DNA of 52,511 bases from Motilimonas eburnea (GTDB lineage: Bacteria; Pseudomonadota; Gammaproteobacteria; Enterobacterales; CBDFNC01): the NCBI RefSeq assembly GCF_021295345.1, contig NZ_JAIMJB010000026.1, positions 1 through 52,511 of the forward strand, read 5' to 3'. Under the pieces are notes generated by a model that ran no database searches, was not told where the DNA came from, and saw only the letters and a list, made by a program, of their open reading frames with translations. Shown here piece after piece: positions 37,178 to 46,028 of the stretch (positions within the stretch are counted from its first letter, which is position 1; every line of letters starts with the position of its first letter). The position numbers and the translations under genes were made by a program.

Positions 37178-37738
37178 ATGGCTAAATCTATAAAAAAACC
37201 TAAGATTATCAATGCAGAGATAGTAGCGCAAAGTCGGTTTTTTAAAATTGAAGCGCTCGACCTTTGTTTTAGTAATGGCCAGCAGCGTCGTTATGAACGC
37301 ATGAAAAGTAACGGTAATGGCGCGGTGATGGTGGTGCCGGTTCATCAAGGTGAGTTGATATTGGTAAGAGAATATGCCGCGGGCACCGACAGTTATGAAC
37401 TGGGGTTTCCAAAAGGCTTGATTGATCCCGGTGAGCAGGCTGAAGTCGCTGCCAATCGCGAATTAATGGAAGAAGCGGGATTCGGTGCCAATCGGTTTAG
37501 TCCATTGAAGTCATTGCAACTTGCCCCCGCCTATTTTGCTAATGCGATGCAGGTATTTGTGGCGCAAGATTTATACCCGAAAGCCTTACCTGGTGATGAA
37601 CCAGAGCCGATGGAAGTGGTGCATTGGCCACTAGCGCGAGCAATGGAATTGCTTAACGAGCCCGATTTTAATGAAGCGCGCAGTGTTTGCGCCTTACTAC
37701 TTGCGTTGCAATGGCTAAATGCAGCGCCACAGGAGTGA
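37178..37738 (+). CDS. nudE: ADP compounds hydrolase NudE
   Basis: NudE is a Nudix hydrolase that splits ADP-ribose, NADH and Ap3A. ATG 37178 (MAKSIKKPKIINAE) is chosen; a GAG/AGG ribosome site lies just upstream. The 186 residues contain a perfect Nudix box (GLIDPGEQ...RELMEEAGF, about 92-114) and the upstream VREYAAGTDSYELGFPKG typical of NudE. It is followed after two bases by cysQ, and both transcribe away from yrfG. Confidence 0.94.
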   Translation: MAKSIKKPKIINAEIVAQSRFFKIEALDLCFSNGQQRRYERMKSNGNGAVMVVPVHQGELILVREYAAGTDSYELGFPKGLIDPGEQAEVAANRELMEEAGFGANRFSPLKSLQLAPAYFANAMQVFVAQDLYPKALPGDEPEPMEVVHWPLARAMELLNEPDFNEARSVCALLLALQWLNAAPQE

Positions 37739-37740
37739 TT

Positions 37741-38547
37741 ATGCAACCCATAGATTATTTGGCTTCTGCTTGTGAATTTGCCCGCCAAGCGGGGGCAATA
37801 ATTAAACAAATTTATGATTCAAAAGATTATTCTGAACAAACCAAAGGCGATGATACGCCCGTGACTAGCGCTGATATTGCAGCGCATCAGTATTTGGTTA
37901 AGGCATTTCATGAATTAACGCCCGAGATCCCCGTCTTGTCAGAAGAGGCGGCTGATATTCCCCTTGCGCGCCGGGCCAATTGGTCGACCTACTGGCTGGT
38001 GGATCCCCTTGATGGTACGCAAGAGTTTATTTCTCGAAGCGGCGATTTTGCTACCATTATTGCGCTGGTGCATGATCATAAGCCCGTGCTGGGGGTTATC
38101 TACGCGCCCATTGCCGACGTTTGCTACTATGCTGTTGCTGGTCATGGGGCGTTTAAGCAAGTCGGGGCGAAAACGCCCGTGGCTATTTCCAGTATGCAAT
38201 ATGATGTCGATACCAAGCAGCTCAATGTGGCTGTCAGTAAGGTACAATCCTTATCTAAAATCACCAATTTGTTAGCGCCTGATTATAACTACAATATGAT
38301 CCCGCTGGGTTCAAGCTCCCTTAAAAGCTGTTTAGTGGCCGAAGGCAGTGCAGATTGCTATGTGCGGGTGGGGCCAACCGGTGAATGGGATACGGCGGGG
38401 GCTCAGTGCATCGTGGAGGAAGCCGGCGGCAAGATCCAGAGTTTAAAGCTGGAAGCCTTAAGTTACAACGAGCGCGAAAGCTTAGAAAACCCCAACTTTA
38501 TTGTGGTGGGAGATAATCAATTACCTTGGCATCGGATTATTCTTTAA
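37741..38547 (+). CDS. cysQ: 3'(2'),5'-bisphosphate nucleotidase CysQ
   Basis: CysQ hydrolyses 3'-phosphoadenosine 5'-phosphate to AMP and so keeps sulfate assimilation running. ATG 37741 (MQPIDYLASAC) has GGAG at 37731-37734. The 268 residues show the inositol-monophosphatase fold: VTSADIAAH, VLSEEAAD (metal Glu), WLVDPLDGTQEFI (metal Asp pair, near 88-100) and GPTGEWDTAGAQCIVEEAGG (metal Asp). The nudE-cysQ pairing is standard. Confidence 0.95.
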   Translation: MQPIDYLASACEFARQAGAIIKQIYDSKDYSEQTKGDDTPVTSADIAAHQYLVKAFHELTPEIPVLSEEAADIPLARRANWSTYWLVDPLDGTQEFISRSGDFATIIALVHDHKPVLGVIYAPIADVCYYAVAGHGAFKQVGAKTPVAISSMQYDVDTKQLNVAVSKVQSLSKITNLLAPDYNYNMIPLGSSSLKSCLVAEGSADCYVRVGPTGEWDTAGAQCIVEEAGGKIQSLKLEALSYNERESLENPNFIVVGDNQLPWHRIIL

Positions 38548-38592
38548 TCTGATACCAAGGTGCCCTTACGGCCAAGGCTTTATCTTGATGAG

Positions 38593-39138
38593 TTAAGCGC
38601 TGTAAGGGTCTTCAGCCACTAAGTAGGCCAGCATTTCGGCTTTGTGCTCAGCGCCTTGCAGCCAAGCTTTTACTTGCTGAAGCTGCTCGTAATCTTGTTC
38701 GCCAAAACGATTGGTGTATTGGGCTTTTAGTACGTCAGCGGTTTTTTCTAAGCGAATGTTGCGCTGCCATGGGTCGGTGAATATCTTATTAAGTTGGTTG
38801 CTTAAACCGGATTTAACCAAGAGTTCCCACTCGCCTTTGTCTAGCCAAATACCATTAACCGCCACACTTAAATCAACTTTATGTTGATGTTGGCTCGACA
38901 TGCGGTATTTACGCATTAAGCGACCCGTGATAGGGCAAATAATCGCTTTCGTGGTTTCACTTGGTTCAACATCTTCAATGTCGGTGTCTTGCAATGGGGC
39001 AGGGTTTACCTCTTTCCATCTTAGGTAATCTGCAAGATAAAAGAAATGACCACCACAATGGTCACAATTTAAAGACGGTAATAATTGCGCGAGATGGCCT
39101 TGTTGTAATTCACCGGTTTCACAGCTGGTACATTGCAT
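38593..39138 (-). CDS. Zinc-ribbon (TFIIB-type) domain protein
   Basis: The protein (181 residues) has a first zinc ribbon at CTSCETGEL...LNCDHCGG (residues 3-29) and a second half with CPITGRLMRKYRM followed by NGIWLDKGEWELL, the pattern of the zf-TFIIB family in which the second site has lost some cysteines. The C-terminal part is helical and acidic. The family has no established function. It is a single-gene unit convergent with cysQ. Confidence 0.75.
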   Translation of the reverse strand: MQCTSCETGELQQGHLAQLLPSLNCDHCGGHFFYLADYLRWKEVNPAPLQDTDIEDVEPSETTKAIICPITGRLMRKYRMSSQHQHKVDLSVAVNGIWLDKGEWELLVKSGLSNQLNKIFTDPWQRNIRLEKTADVLKAQYTNRFGEQDYEQLQQVKAWLQGAEHKAEMLAYLVAEDPYSA

Positions 39139-39168
39139 GAATTGTCTACTCCTGTCTGTTCAAGCTCA

Positions 39169-39200
39169 CATTATATCTCGCATTATATCTCGCATTATTT
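39169..39200. repeat. 12-bp tandem repeat upstream of the zinc-ribbon gene
   Basis: CATTATATCTCG occurs at 39169-39180 and 39181-39192, with a third partial copy CATTATTT to 39200. It is AT-rich and lies 31-62 bp before the minus-strand start, so it overlaps the likely promoter. Confidence 0.7.
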
Positions 39201-39220
39201 GACATAAAAGTGCCAGATAA

Positions 39221-39248
39221 AGAAAAGGTGAAGCAGATGCTTCACCTT
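39221..39248 (-). terminator. Intrinsic terminator of the NSS transporter gene
   Basis: On the minus strand an 11-bp perfect stem AAGGTGAAGCA/TGCTTCACCTT with a 2-base centre is followed by TTCT. It lies 35 bp after the transporter stop. Confidence 0.88.
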
Positions 39249-39282
39249 ACGTGATCATGATGCGCTTTGGCTTCCCTTGTGG

Positions 39283-40635
39283 CTAGGCGGTGTAAGCTCG
39301 AAACACCAAAAAGCCAACAAGCAGCGGACAAACGTATTTAACATAGGCTGGCCAAATTTTCCAAAATATACTCTGCTCAATGTTTTCATCGCCTTGTTTT
39401 ATTTCGGCTAATACCTTATTCCGCTGCCAAACCCAGCCAGCAAAAACACACACCATTAAGCTAATTAATGGCTGAGCGTATTGGGTCGAAATGGTAATGA
39501 CCAAGCCAAACAAGCTGGCAAAATTAAATACGATGATGCAGCTTAAAGCGACACAGGTGATACCGACTAACCACACCACCTTGTTACGATCTAAGCGGGT
39601 GAGCTCACAGACAAACGCAACCGGTGTTTCCAACATGGCAATGGATGAGGTTAACGCCGCAATCACCAATAAAAAGAAAAAGCCAAAACTCACAATGTAT
39701 TTTGCTGAGCCCATGGTCTCAAACAACGCGGGCAGCACGGTGAATACTAAATTGTCACCATCCACAAGTTGGCCAGAAGCATTAAATATTTCTACCCCTT
39801 GCGCCATGGCCACATACATGGCAGGAACGATCAACAAGCCAGCTAAAAAGGCCACGCCAGTGTCGACTAACGTGACTTGAGCCGCTAGCTTAGGCACGCT
39901 GTCTTGCTTGTTTAAATACGAGCCATACACCATCATGGCGCCAGAGCCCAGTGATAGAGAAAAGAAGGTTTGACCTAAGGCATTGGCCAGTAATTCTGGA
40001 TTGAGGAGCTGGCTAAAGTCAGGGATCAAATAGGCTTTTAAGCCGGCCATGGCGCCTGCTTGTGTCATCATGTAAACGGCACTCACAATCAGCAATATAA
40101 ACAGCAGCGGCATTAAGCGGGTTGCCCATTTTTCAATGCCGTCCTTGATGCCTTTTTTTACCACCAGAATCGTGAGCAGGCCAAAAGCTAGCGTAAAGAC
40201 CAGATTACGAGACAAGGAAAAGTCAGTCAGCCATTGGCTATGTTCAGCTTGACCGGCTAAAGAGAACACGGGGGCTAAGGTAAAACTAATAAACCAGCCA
40301 GAGATAATGCTGTAGAAGGTAAAAATTAAGGTCACCACTAAAATAGAGCCGATACCAGCGATGGCCCCAAGGTGGTGAGTGAATGACGAGTTGGCGACAC
40401 CTTGCATCGACTTCATCGGGTTAGCTTGACCTGCTCGGCCAATGAGCAGTTCGGCCACCAACATGGGATAACCCAGAATAAAGATCAGCGCTAAATAAAC
40501 CAGTAAGAAAGCGCCGCCACCATTACTGGCAGCCTGAGTCGGAAACCCCCAAATATTACCAACCCCGACCGCGCAGCCAGCCGCGGCTAAAACAAAGCCC
40601 AGCCTAGAGCTAAATTGTCCTCGTGAATTTGCCAT
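39283..40635 (-). CDS. Sodium-dependent transporter, NSS/SNF family
   Basis: The family couples uptake of amino acids or similar solutes to sodium. ATG 40635 (MANSRGQFSSRLGFVLA) has GAGAAG upstream and gives 450 residues; a frame to 40671 adds 12 unlikely ones. The N-terminal signature VLAAAGCAVGVGNIWGFP, with the unwound TM1 Na-binding site, is followed by NGGGAFLLVYL. About 11-12 membrane helices are visible; the even shorter C-terminus than eukaryotic members is normal for bacteria. The substrate cannot be told from sequence. Confidence 0.92.
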   Translation of the reverse strand: MANSRGQFSSRLGFVLAAAGCAVGVGNIWGFPTQAASNGGGAFLLVYLALIFILGYPMLVAELLIGRAGQANPMKSMQGVANSSFTHHLGAIAGIGSILVVTLIFTFYSIISGWFISFTLAPVFSLAGQAEHSQWLTDFSLSRNLVFTLAFGLLTILVVKKGIKDGIEKWATRLMPLLFILLIVSAVYMMTQAGAMAGLKAYLIPDFSQLLNPELLANALGQTFFSLSLGSGAMMVYGSYLNKQDSVPKLAAQVTLVDTGVAFLAGLLIVPAMYVAMAQGVEIFNASGQLVDGDNLVFTVLPALFETMGSAKYIVSFGFFFLLVIAALTSSIAMLETPVAFVCELTRLDRNKVVWLVGITCVALSCIIVFNFASLFGLVITISTQYAQPLISLMVCVFAGWVWQRNKVLAEIKQGDENIEQSIFWKIWPAYVKYVCPLLVGFLVFRAYTA

Positions 40636-41134
40636 TTGCTTCTCGTATGTTGTGTTTATGCGGCTGAGCAAAAATGGCTCGGCCTATTGTTAGGGCCTGT
40701 TGACCTTTCGTGGTTGATTTTTGTTCGAGTGGGAGACACCCTGTCTAAAAGCGTTTTGAGCAAGGCGAGCGGTGTGTAGCTTAGCATTCTAAGTAAAGAC
40801 CGCTCAACGACGCGCAAAACGCTTTTAGCCGAATCCAAAGGACAGCGTTTGTTGGTCATTTCTACTGCGTTAGCGCCTTTTCGCGTAGGTGACTATGCCA
40901 CAAAGTCGCTGCCTTATATAAATACCCAACAAATCGCTGCAAAAACAAGCTCCAAAGATCAACAGGCCCTATGGTTTAGTCATTGAAACCGAATAGTGTG
41001 AGTTCGATAGCAAGTTGTCAAATGTATGTGCTGCAATTTTAGATAAAATAAGGTTTATTTTTTTAGTTTTACTCTATGTGTGAAGTTTTATGCTCTGAGG
41101 CGCAGGTGGCGCATCGTCAAGGCTTTACCTGGTT
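40636..41134. other. 499-bp intergenic stretch holding a MITE-like element
   Basis: Positions 40693-40969 are the element described separately. The rest (40970-41134) is AT-rich with a T tract near 41051-41070 and no coding candidate. Confidence 0.5.
40693..40969. mobile_element. MITE-like element, 277 bp, TA-flanked
   Basis: The left end GGGCCTGTTGACCTTTCG and the reverse complement of the right end GGGCCTGTTGATCTTTGG differ at 2 of 18 positions. Both ends are bounded by TA (40691-40692 and 40970-40971), as expected for IS630/Tc1-mariner targets. A long inner inverted repeat is formed by AAAAGCGTTTTG and CAAAACGCTTTT. It has no transposase ORF, so it would depend on an enzyme encoded elsewhere. 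It lies upstream of the minus-strand transporter gene. Confidence 0.8.
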
Positions 41135-41154
41135 TTATGCTTGACGATGTACCT
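41103..41154. other. Stem-loop across the stop codon of the RND gene
   Basis: CATCGTCAAG (41112-41121) and CTTGACGATG (41140-41149) form a perfect 10-bp stem. CAGGT and ACCTG add further pairs outside it. The stop codon (41135-41137) lies in the loop. There is no T tract in either direction, so this is not a plain intrinsic terminator. Confidence 0.55.
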
Positions 41155-44100
41155 GCCTTGGCCGAAAAATAAGAAAGCCGGCGGGAACAAAGAAGAAAGA
41201 TATCAACGTTGTTAGGGCGGTACCGCCGGCGATGGCGATAGCAAAGGGGGGCCAAAAACCGCCTCCGGCGATGATCAAGGGTAAAAATCCGCCCACGGTG
41301 GTGATCGTGGTTGAGGTGATATGGCGGGTACAACTCATGACACAGTTAAGTGCAGCGGTTTTATCCCCTTGCATCGCGTCGGCATTGGATTTGAGCTCGG
41401 CTAAGATCACGATGGCTGCATTGATGGCTAAACCAATTAAACCAAGTAGTCCAATGATCACGGTAAAGCCGAACGGGTAATTGCCTAAGTATACACTTAA
41501 TAGTCCCAGCCCAGCGGCTTGCAGTGCGGTCAATATGATCAACAAACTCAAACGAAACGAGTTGAAAGACAGCACGATGACCGTAATGAGCAAGGTGATA
41601 ACAAGGCCAAGACTGGCCAATAAGTTACCTACCGCGTCATCGCGTTTAGCGGCTTCTCCGCCAAACTCTAAGTGATAACCTGCTGGTAGCAATATGTTTT
41701 TTTCGTCAAGTCGCTCTTTCAGTTGATTCAGTACCGTGGCAGGCAATACGCCTTGTGTCAAGTATGCTTCGACCACATTCACACGCTGACCATCGCGCCT
41801 AGGGATGGCGCCGCGGCTAGGCTGTAGCTCAAGCTCAGCCAAGGCTGATAGCGGGATGATACCTTGCTGCGCTGAGGTCACATTAATGGCATTGAGGTCG
41901 GCGAGCTCATTGCGGCTATCTGCTGCCAGTTGGATCCGAATCGGAATGGACTCGGTCGATTCAATCACCTTACTGCCCACCATACCTTGAGTATTACCTT
42001 CAAGTTGTTCAGCCACTTGGGTTAATCCTAGGCCCATCACTCGGCTTGCTTCTTCATTAACATTAAGCCAGACCTTAGGGGTGCCTGCTAGTAGGGTAGC
42101 TCGAGTGTGCAGCACATCGGGTAGAGTGTAAAGAATCGCGCGAACGTCGTCACCCAGTTGCTTTAAAGTATCTAAGTTAGGGCCATACAGTCTGACTTCT
42201 ATCGGGGCGTTAAAGGGGGGGCCTTGTTCTAGTTGACGAACGAGAATTTGCGCCTCAGGGATGGCTTGATCTAACTTGGCTTGTAGCTCATTAATTAACC
42301 GGTTGGCAACGCTAAAGTGGGCGGTTTTTATCATGGCTTGGGCGTAGTTTTGCGCCCCTTGTTGCCGTAATAGTAGGTTGTAGTAAAAGGTTGGCGCGTT
42401 ATTACCAATAAACCAGCTCACGGCTTCTACACCTTCATACTGCTTGATGGTTTCGTCTATTTTTTGAGTGATCGCTCGGGTTCGCTCAATACTCGATTGA
42501 GGGGCTAAAAATAGCTCGATGTGGAACATATCACGATCTGAGGGGGGAAAAAATTGTTCGGTGAGTTGCCCTGCGCCATAAAAACCGGTCGCGGGTACGA
42601 TAAATACCAACAACATGCTTAGCTTAGGGTAACTTAAGGACAAGCCAAGAACACGTTTAAAGGCACTTGCTAACCGAGGGAAGTGAATGCCGTTTTGGTA
42701 CCAGCGGTGATTGGCTTCGCGCTGGCGGATAAAGCGCCCAGCAATACTGGCTAAAATGGTGTGCGAAATCAGGTATGAGCCAATTAAGGAAAAAATAACG
42801 CTGAGGGCGATACCGCCAACAAATTCACCCGCAGGCCCGGGCATTAAGATAATGGGCATAAAGGCCAAAATGGTGGTCAAGGTAGAGCCCAGCAAAGGTA
42901 GCCAGAGGTGGCGGATGGAGCGCTGCACCGCATACAATGGCGACATGCCTTGATGACGTTTTTGACCGATAGAGTCCACCATGACGATGGCGTTATCAAC
43001 CATAATACCTAAAGCAACCACCAAGCCGGTGACCGACATTTGATGGATAGGTAAGCCAAAATACTTCATGCAACTTAAGGTAAACAGCACCGTCACTGGC
43101 AGTGATAAAGCCACCATTAACGCCGAGCGCCAGCCCAATGTAAGCAATAGCACTAAGGTAATAATGGCAAAACCAAATAATACGTTATCCATTAATTCCA
43201 TTAAGCGGGTTTGGGTATAGCCATTTTGATCAAAAATCACTTCACTGGTGATATTGGTGGGGAGATCTTGATTAAAGGTGGTTAGGGCTTGGTCTACTGC
43301 ATTTGACCAAGTATCGATGCGTAAATCAGGCAACATACGTGCTGACACCACCACGCCCTGTTGGCCATTAATGATGGCAATACTGGCCTCTGGCGTTCGT
43401 ATGCTGCGTTTAACTTGGGCCAGATCACCTAGGCGGTAAATAAAGCCTTTATTGTCACTGAGCAATGGAATTTGCCGAATACGCTCAAGGGAGTCGAGTT
43501 CGCCGCGCAGTTCTAGCTGCATCACATTATCTTGGTTACTTAGCTCACCGGCAGCGACTTTAGCATCGGCATTATTAATTAACTGAGCAATATGCGCACT
43601 GGTCAGCCTCAGTGCTGACGCGGTATCAACGTCTAGTTCGACCAATATTTCTTCTTCGGGCGCCCCTTGCACCTCAACAAAGTCGGTGCCCGCAATCAAG
43701 CGCAAGCGATTTTGTAATTCACTGGCGTAACGGCCTAAAATCGCGATATCTGCGGGCGTGTCACCTGCCCATGTCAGCGCAATAATGCGGGTAAAGGCGT
43801 AGCCTCTGTCATCGTCTAAATGAGGGGGGAAGCTGCCCTGAGGTAATTCAGGGGTGATATCACTTAGTAGATCTCGAATTCTTGACCACACCGGAATGCC
43901 TTGGGTGATCTCGTCTTTTAGTTCTACTTGGATCACCGAAATGCCGGGGCGAGATGTTGAGGTAAGCACTTTTATTTCGGGCAGTTTACGTATTTTACTT
44001 TCTATTTTTTCACTGATCAGCGCTTCTACTCGTTCAGCTGATGCGCCAGGATATTGCGTGATCACCGTGGCGAAGCGGTTGTTGATCCGCGGATCTTCCA

Positions 44101-44197
44101 TTCGGGGTAAGGTATGCAGTGCACCAAGACCCGATACAATCAGTACAACCAGCGCTAAGACGAGTAACCGTGTGTTGTTAACCAAGACCTTAATCAT
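41135..44197 (-). CDS. RND efflux pump inner-membrane transporter
   Basis: This proton-driven pump moves its substrates from membrane or periplasm to an outer-membrane channel. The 1020 residues show the RND duplication: membrane helix at 11-30, a large periplasmic loop (about 35-330), six helices, second loop (about 560-850), six helices. Proton-relay Asp residues lie in GIMVDNAIVMVDSI (near 393-400). Signs of the multidrug (HAE1) class are PRMEDPRINNRFATVITQYPGASAERVE and GRYASELQNRLR. No outer-membrane factor gene is adjacent, so a TolC supplied elsewhere is likely. It overlaps the adaptor gene by 8 bp. Confidence 0.93.
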   Translation of the reverse strand: MIKVLVNNTRLLVLALVVLIVSGLGALHTLPRMEDPRINNRFATVITQYPGASAERVEALISEKIESKIRKLPEIKVLTSTSRPGISVIQVELKDEITQGIPVWSRIRDLLSDITPELPQGSFPPHLDDDRGYAFTRIIALTWAGDTPADIAILGRYASELQNRLRLIAGTDFVEVQGAPEEEILVELDVDTASALRLTSAHIAQLINNADAKVAAGELSNQDNVMQLELRGELDSLERIRQIPLLSDNKGFIYRLGDLAQVKRSIRTPEASIAIINGQQGVVVSARMLPDLRIDTWSNAVDQALTTFNQDLPTNITSEVIFDQNGYTQTRLMELMDNVLFGFAIITLVLLLTLGWRSALMVALSLPVTVLFTLSCMKYFGLPIHQMSVTGLVVALGIMVDNAIVMVDSIGQKRHQGMSPLYAVQRSIRHLWLPLLGSTLTTILAFMPIILMPGPAGEFVGGIALSVIFSLIGSYLISHTILASIAGRFIRQREANHRWYQNGIHFPRLASAFKRVLGLSLSYPKLSMLLVFIVPATGFYGAGQLTEQFFPPSDRDMFHIELFLAPQSSIERTRAITQKIDETIKQYEGVEAVSWFIGNNAPTFYYNLLLRQQGAQNYAQAMIKTAHFSVANRLINELQAKLDQAIPEAQILVRQLEQGPPFNAPIEVRLYGPNLDTLKQLGDDVRAILYTLPDVLHTRATLLAGTPKVWLNVNEEASRVMGLGLTQVAEQLEGNTQGMVGSKVIESTESIPIRIQLAADSRNELADLNAINVTSAQQGIIPLSALAELELQPSRGAIPRRDGQRVNVVEAYLTQGVLPATVLNQLKERLDEKNILLPAGYHLEFGGEAAKRDDAVGNLLASLGLVITLLITVIVLSFNSFRLSLLIILTALQAAGLGLLSVYLGNYPFGFTVIIGLLGLIGLAINAAIVILAELKSNADAMQGDKTAALNCVMSCTRHITSTTITTVGGFLPLIIAGGGFWPPFAIAIAGGTALTTLISFFFVPAGFLIFRPRQVHRQA

Positions 44198-45290
44198 GCT
44201 TGGTGCTCCATTGGCTGGTTTGCGTAGTTACGTGTTGGCCCGGCACAAACTTATGTAACCCAGTTGCAATAATGCGCTCTTGATCTTGTATGGCGCCATA
44301 AATAAAAGCAGCATCTTGGTTGGCATGGGCGACCCGTACATCGCGGCGTTCAATTTGCCATGCTTGCTCCTCTTGTTGTACTAATACAAATACATTCCAA
44401 GTACCACGTAGGCCATCGGTTAATGCACTTAAGGGCACCCAAAAGCCGCTTTGTGGCTGCTGTTCTACCAGATTAAGGTAGGCTAACTGACCCGGTATGA
44501 AGCTAAAGTTATCATCGATGGCAAACCTCAATTGCACGGTGCGAGTGGCAGGATCGACCGACGCGCCTTTGGTGATCAAGCTAACTGGCACCGTTTGCCC
44601 TGCGATGGTGGCGTGGGTGTGTTGGTTTAAGCTGTGATCAAGTTTATCAATTAGGCGCACAGGCAAACCAATGCGGACTTCTTGATCCGATAGCTGCAGT
44701 AGTTCAAAGACAGGGCTACCCGCACTCACGACTTGGCCTTGAGATACGAGGCGTTGACCCACTTGGGCGTCAAAGGGGGCGATTAATTGCGATTTTTCGA
44801 TACGTGTTTGGTTCGCGGCAAGGGAGGCATTAATACGGGCTTTATTGGCAAATAGCGACTTTTGTTTCGCCTTGAGCTCATCCACGCTTTGGTCTGAGGT
44901 ATAGCCCTTTTTTTGCAGTGAATTGAGCCGATTAAGGTTTGCTTTAACCAGTACGATATCGGCGTCGGTTTGGGCAAGCTGGGCGTAAAGCTCATCCCGT
45001 TCAATTTGCAATAATTCCGTGTCTAGGCTGGCTAAGACACTGCCTTTGGTGACTCGCTCACCTGTGTTTGCGACTAAATCCGCGATTTTGCCAGCTAATT
45101 CGAAACCTATGTTGGCATTTTGTTTTGCAAACACGCTACCGACAAATTGCCTGTCTATGGTAAACCCCGTTTGCTGTTTTAATATAATACTTTCGGTATG
45201 ATGGAGCGCGTTATTGGTAGCGGTAGCAGGCGTGCTGATGAGTAAGGCCCACAATAAACATGCGGTGTTGATGAAATTGAGTTTGCCCAT
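44190..45290 (-). CDS. RND periplasmic adaptor (HlyD/AcrA-type membrane fusion protein)
   Basis: The protein bridges the RND pump and outer-membrane channel. The start is either ATG 45290 (MGKLNFINTACLLWALL, taken here, 366 residues) or ATG 45302. An export signal ends near PATATN. Then come the lipoyl-like half domains (NIGFELAGKIADLVANTGERVTKGSVLASLDTE and LIAPFDAQVGQRLVSQGQVVSAG), separated by a coiled-coil hairpin (about 100-165), then beta-barrel and membrane-proximal domains. No lipobox is seen. It is the first gene of a two-gene operon and divergent from the TetR gene across paired palindromes. Confidence 0.92.
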   Translation of the reverse strand: MGKLNFINTACLLWALLISTPATATNNALHHTESIILKQQTGFTIDRQFVGSVFAKQNANIGFELAGKIADLVANTGERVTKGSVLASLDTELLQIERDELYAQLAQTDADIVLVKANLNRLNSLQKKGYTSDQSVDELKAKQKSLFANKARINASLAANQTRIEKSQLIAPFDAQVGQRLVSQGQVVSAGSPVFELLQLSDQEVRIGLPVRLIDKLDHSLNQHTHATIAGQTVPVSLITKGASVDPATRTVQLRFAIDDNFSFIPGQLAYLNLVEQQPQSGFWVPLSALTDGLRGTWNVFVLVQQEEQAWQIERRDVRVAHANQDAAFIYGAIQDQERIIATGLHKFVPGQHVTTQTSQWSTKHD

Positions 45291-45311
45291 GTGACATTCC
45301 ATATTATTCTG

Positions 45312-45323
45312 GACTATAGAGTC
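45312..45323. promoter_or_regulatory. Palindrome GACT-ATAG-AGTC (proximal site of the efflux locus)
   Basis: A perfect palindrome of GACT/AGTC with 4-bp centre lies 22 bp before the adaptor ATG. On the minus strand it contains TATAGT, a good -10, so a bound repressor would block the pump promoter. Confidence 0.6.
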
Positions 45324-45338
45324 TAGTTTATTGCTGTT

Positions 45339-45354
45339 TAGACTCAGCAGTCTA
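45339..45354. promoter_or_regulatory. Palindrome TAGACT-CAGC-AGTCTA (distal site of the efflux locus)
   Basis: The same GACT-N4-AGTC core as at 45312-45323, with one more pair on each side. The two centres are 29 bp apart. Their place between a TetR gene and its divergent target fits the usual autoregulatory operator. Confidence 0.6.
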
Positions 45355-45415
45355 GTATTTATTTGCTTTTAATTTGATTGGCAACGCATAAAAAACGCAA
45401 CAATAGAGTGTGCTT

Positions 45416-46027
45416 ATGATGAGTAAGAATAGAACAAAAAGTGAAGACAAGCGGCGTTTGATCCTGAAAGCCGCGGTGCGTTTATTTGTGGAGCATGGCT
45501 TTACCCAAGTAACCATGGCCAAGATTGCCGAGCAGGCTGGCGTGGCCAAACAAACGGTTTATAGCCATTTTGGTAATAAAGAAGACTTGTTTGGGGCTGC
45601 AGTTGAATATAAATGCGCCAGCTTAAAGTTGAGTGAAACCTTGTTACAAGGTGACCAAGATGTCGAGACAAGTTTAGTGGCCTTTGCCAAGCAATTTGGT
45701 GCGTTTATTATTGAGGTGGAAACCGTCAACACCCATACCCTATGCGCCTTTGAAGCCAAGCACTTACCTCAGTTGGCCGATATCTTCTTTCGTTTAGGGC
45801 CAGATACGGTGATCACCGCACTGAGCCAATTTTTTAGTTTTCAACATCAGCAAGGCGTGCTCAATGTCCCTCAGCCACGTTGGGCTGCGAGCCAGTTTTT
45901 AGGCATGGTGATGGGCGAGGCGAGGTTAAGAGCGGAGTTAAATCAAATGGATGACACCACTCTCGCAGAGCGAGAGCAGTATTTAGTCAACTGTGTTGCA
46001 TTGTTTTTAAATTTTTACCGAACCTAG
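45416..46027 (+). CDS. TetR-family transcriptional regulator
   Basis: The protein has about 203 residues. The N-terminal HTH is KRRLILKAAVRLFVEHGFTQVTMAKIAEQAGVAKQTVYSHFGNKEDLF, a textbook TetR recognition block (residues 11-58). The C-terminal half resembles the AefR/AcrR-type ligand domain. Start is ATG 45416 or the next ATG 45419; the GTG at 45410 is also in frame. The position opposite the pump adaptor, with two operators between, suggests it represses the pump and itself. It is not FabR, whose HTH differs. It ends one base before sthA, convergent. Confidence 0.92.
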   Translation: MMSKNRTKSEDKRRLILKAAVRLFVEHGFTQVTMAKIAEQAGVAKQTVYSHFGNKEDLFGAAVEYKCASLKLSETLLQGDQDVETSLVAFAKQFGAFIIEVETVNTHTLCAFEAKHLPQLADIFFRLGPDTVITALSQFFSFQHQQGVLNVPQPRWAASQFLGMVMGEARLRAELNQMDDTTLAEREQYLVNCVALFLNFYRT

Positions 46028-46028
46028 A

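Noticed and set aside
38593-39138. Zinc-ribbon gene considered as a toxin or phage defence protein
   Set aside because: No partner gene, no effector domain and a housekeeping context; only the zinc ribbon can be supported.
39491-39880. Long plus-strand ORF inside the NSS transporter
   Set aside because: Antisense to a conserved membrane protein; its Met/Thr/Lys-rich composition is the usual mirror of hydrophobic codons.
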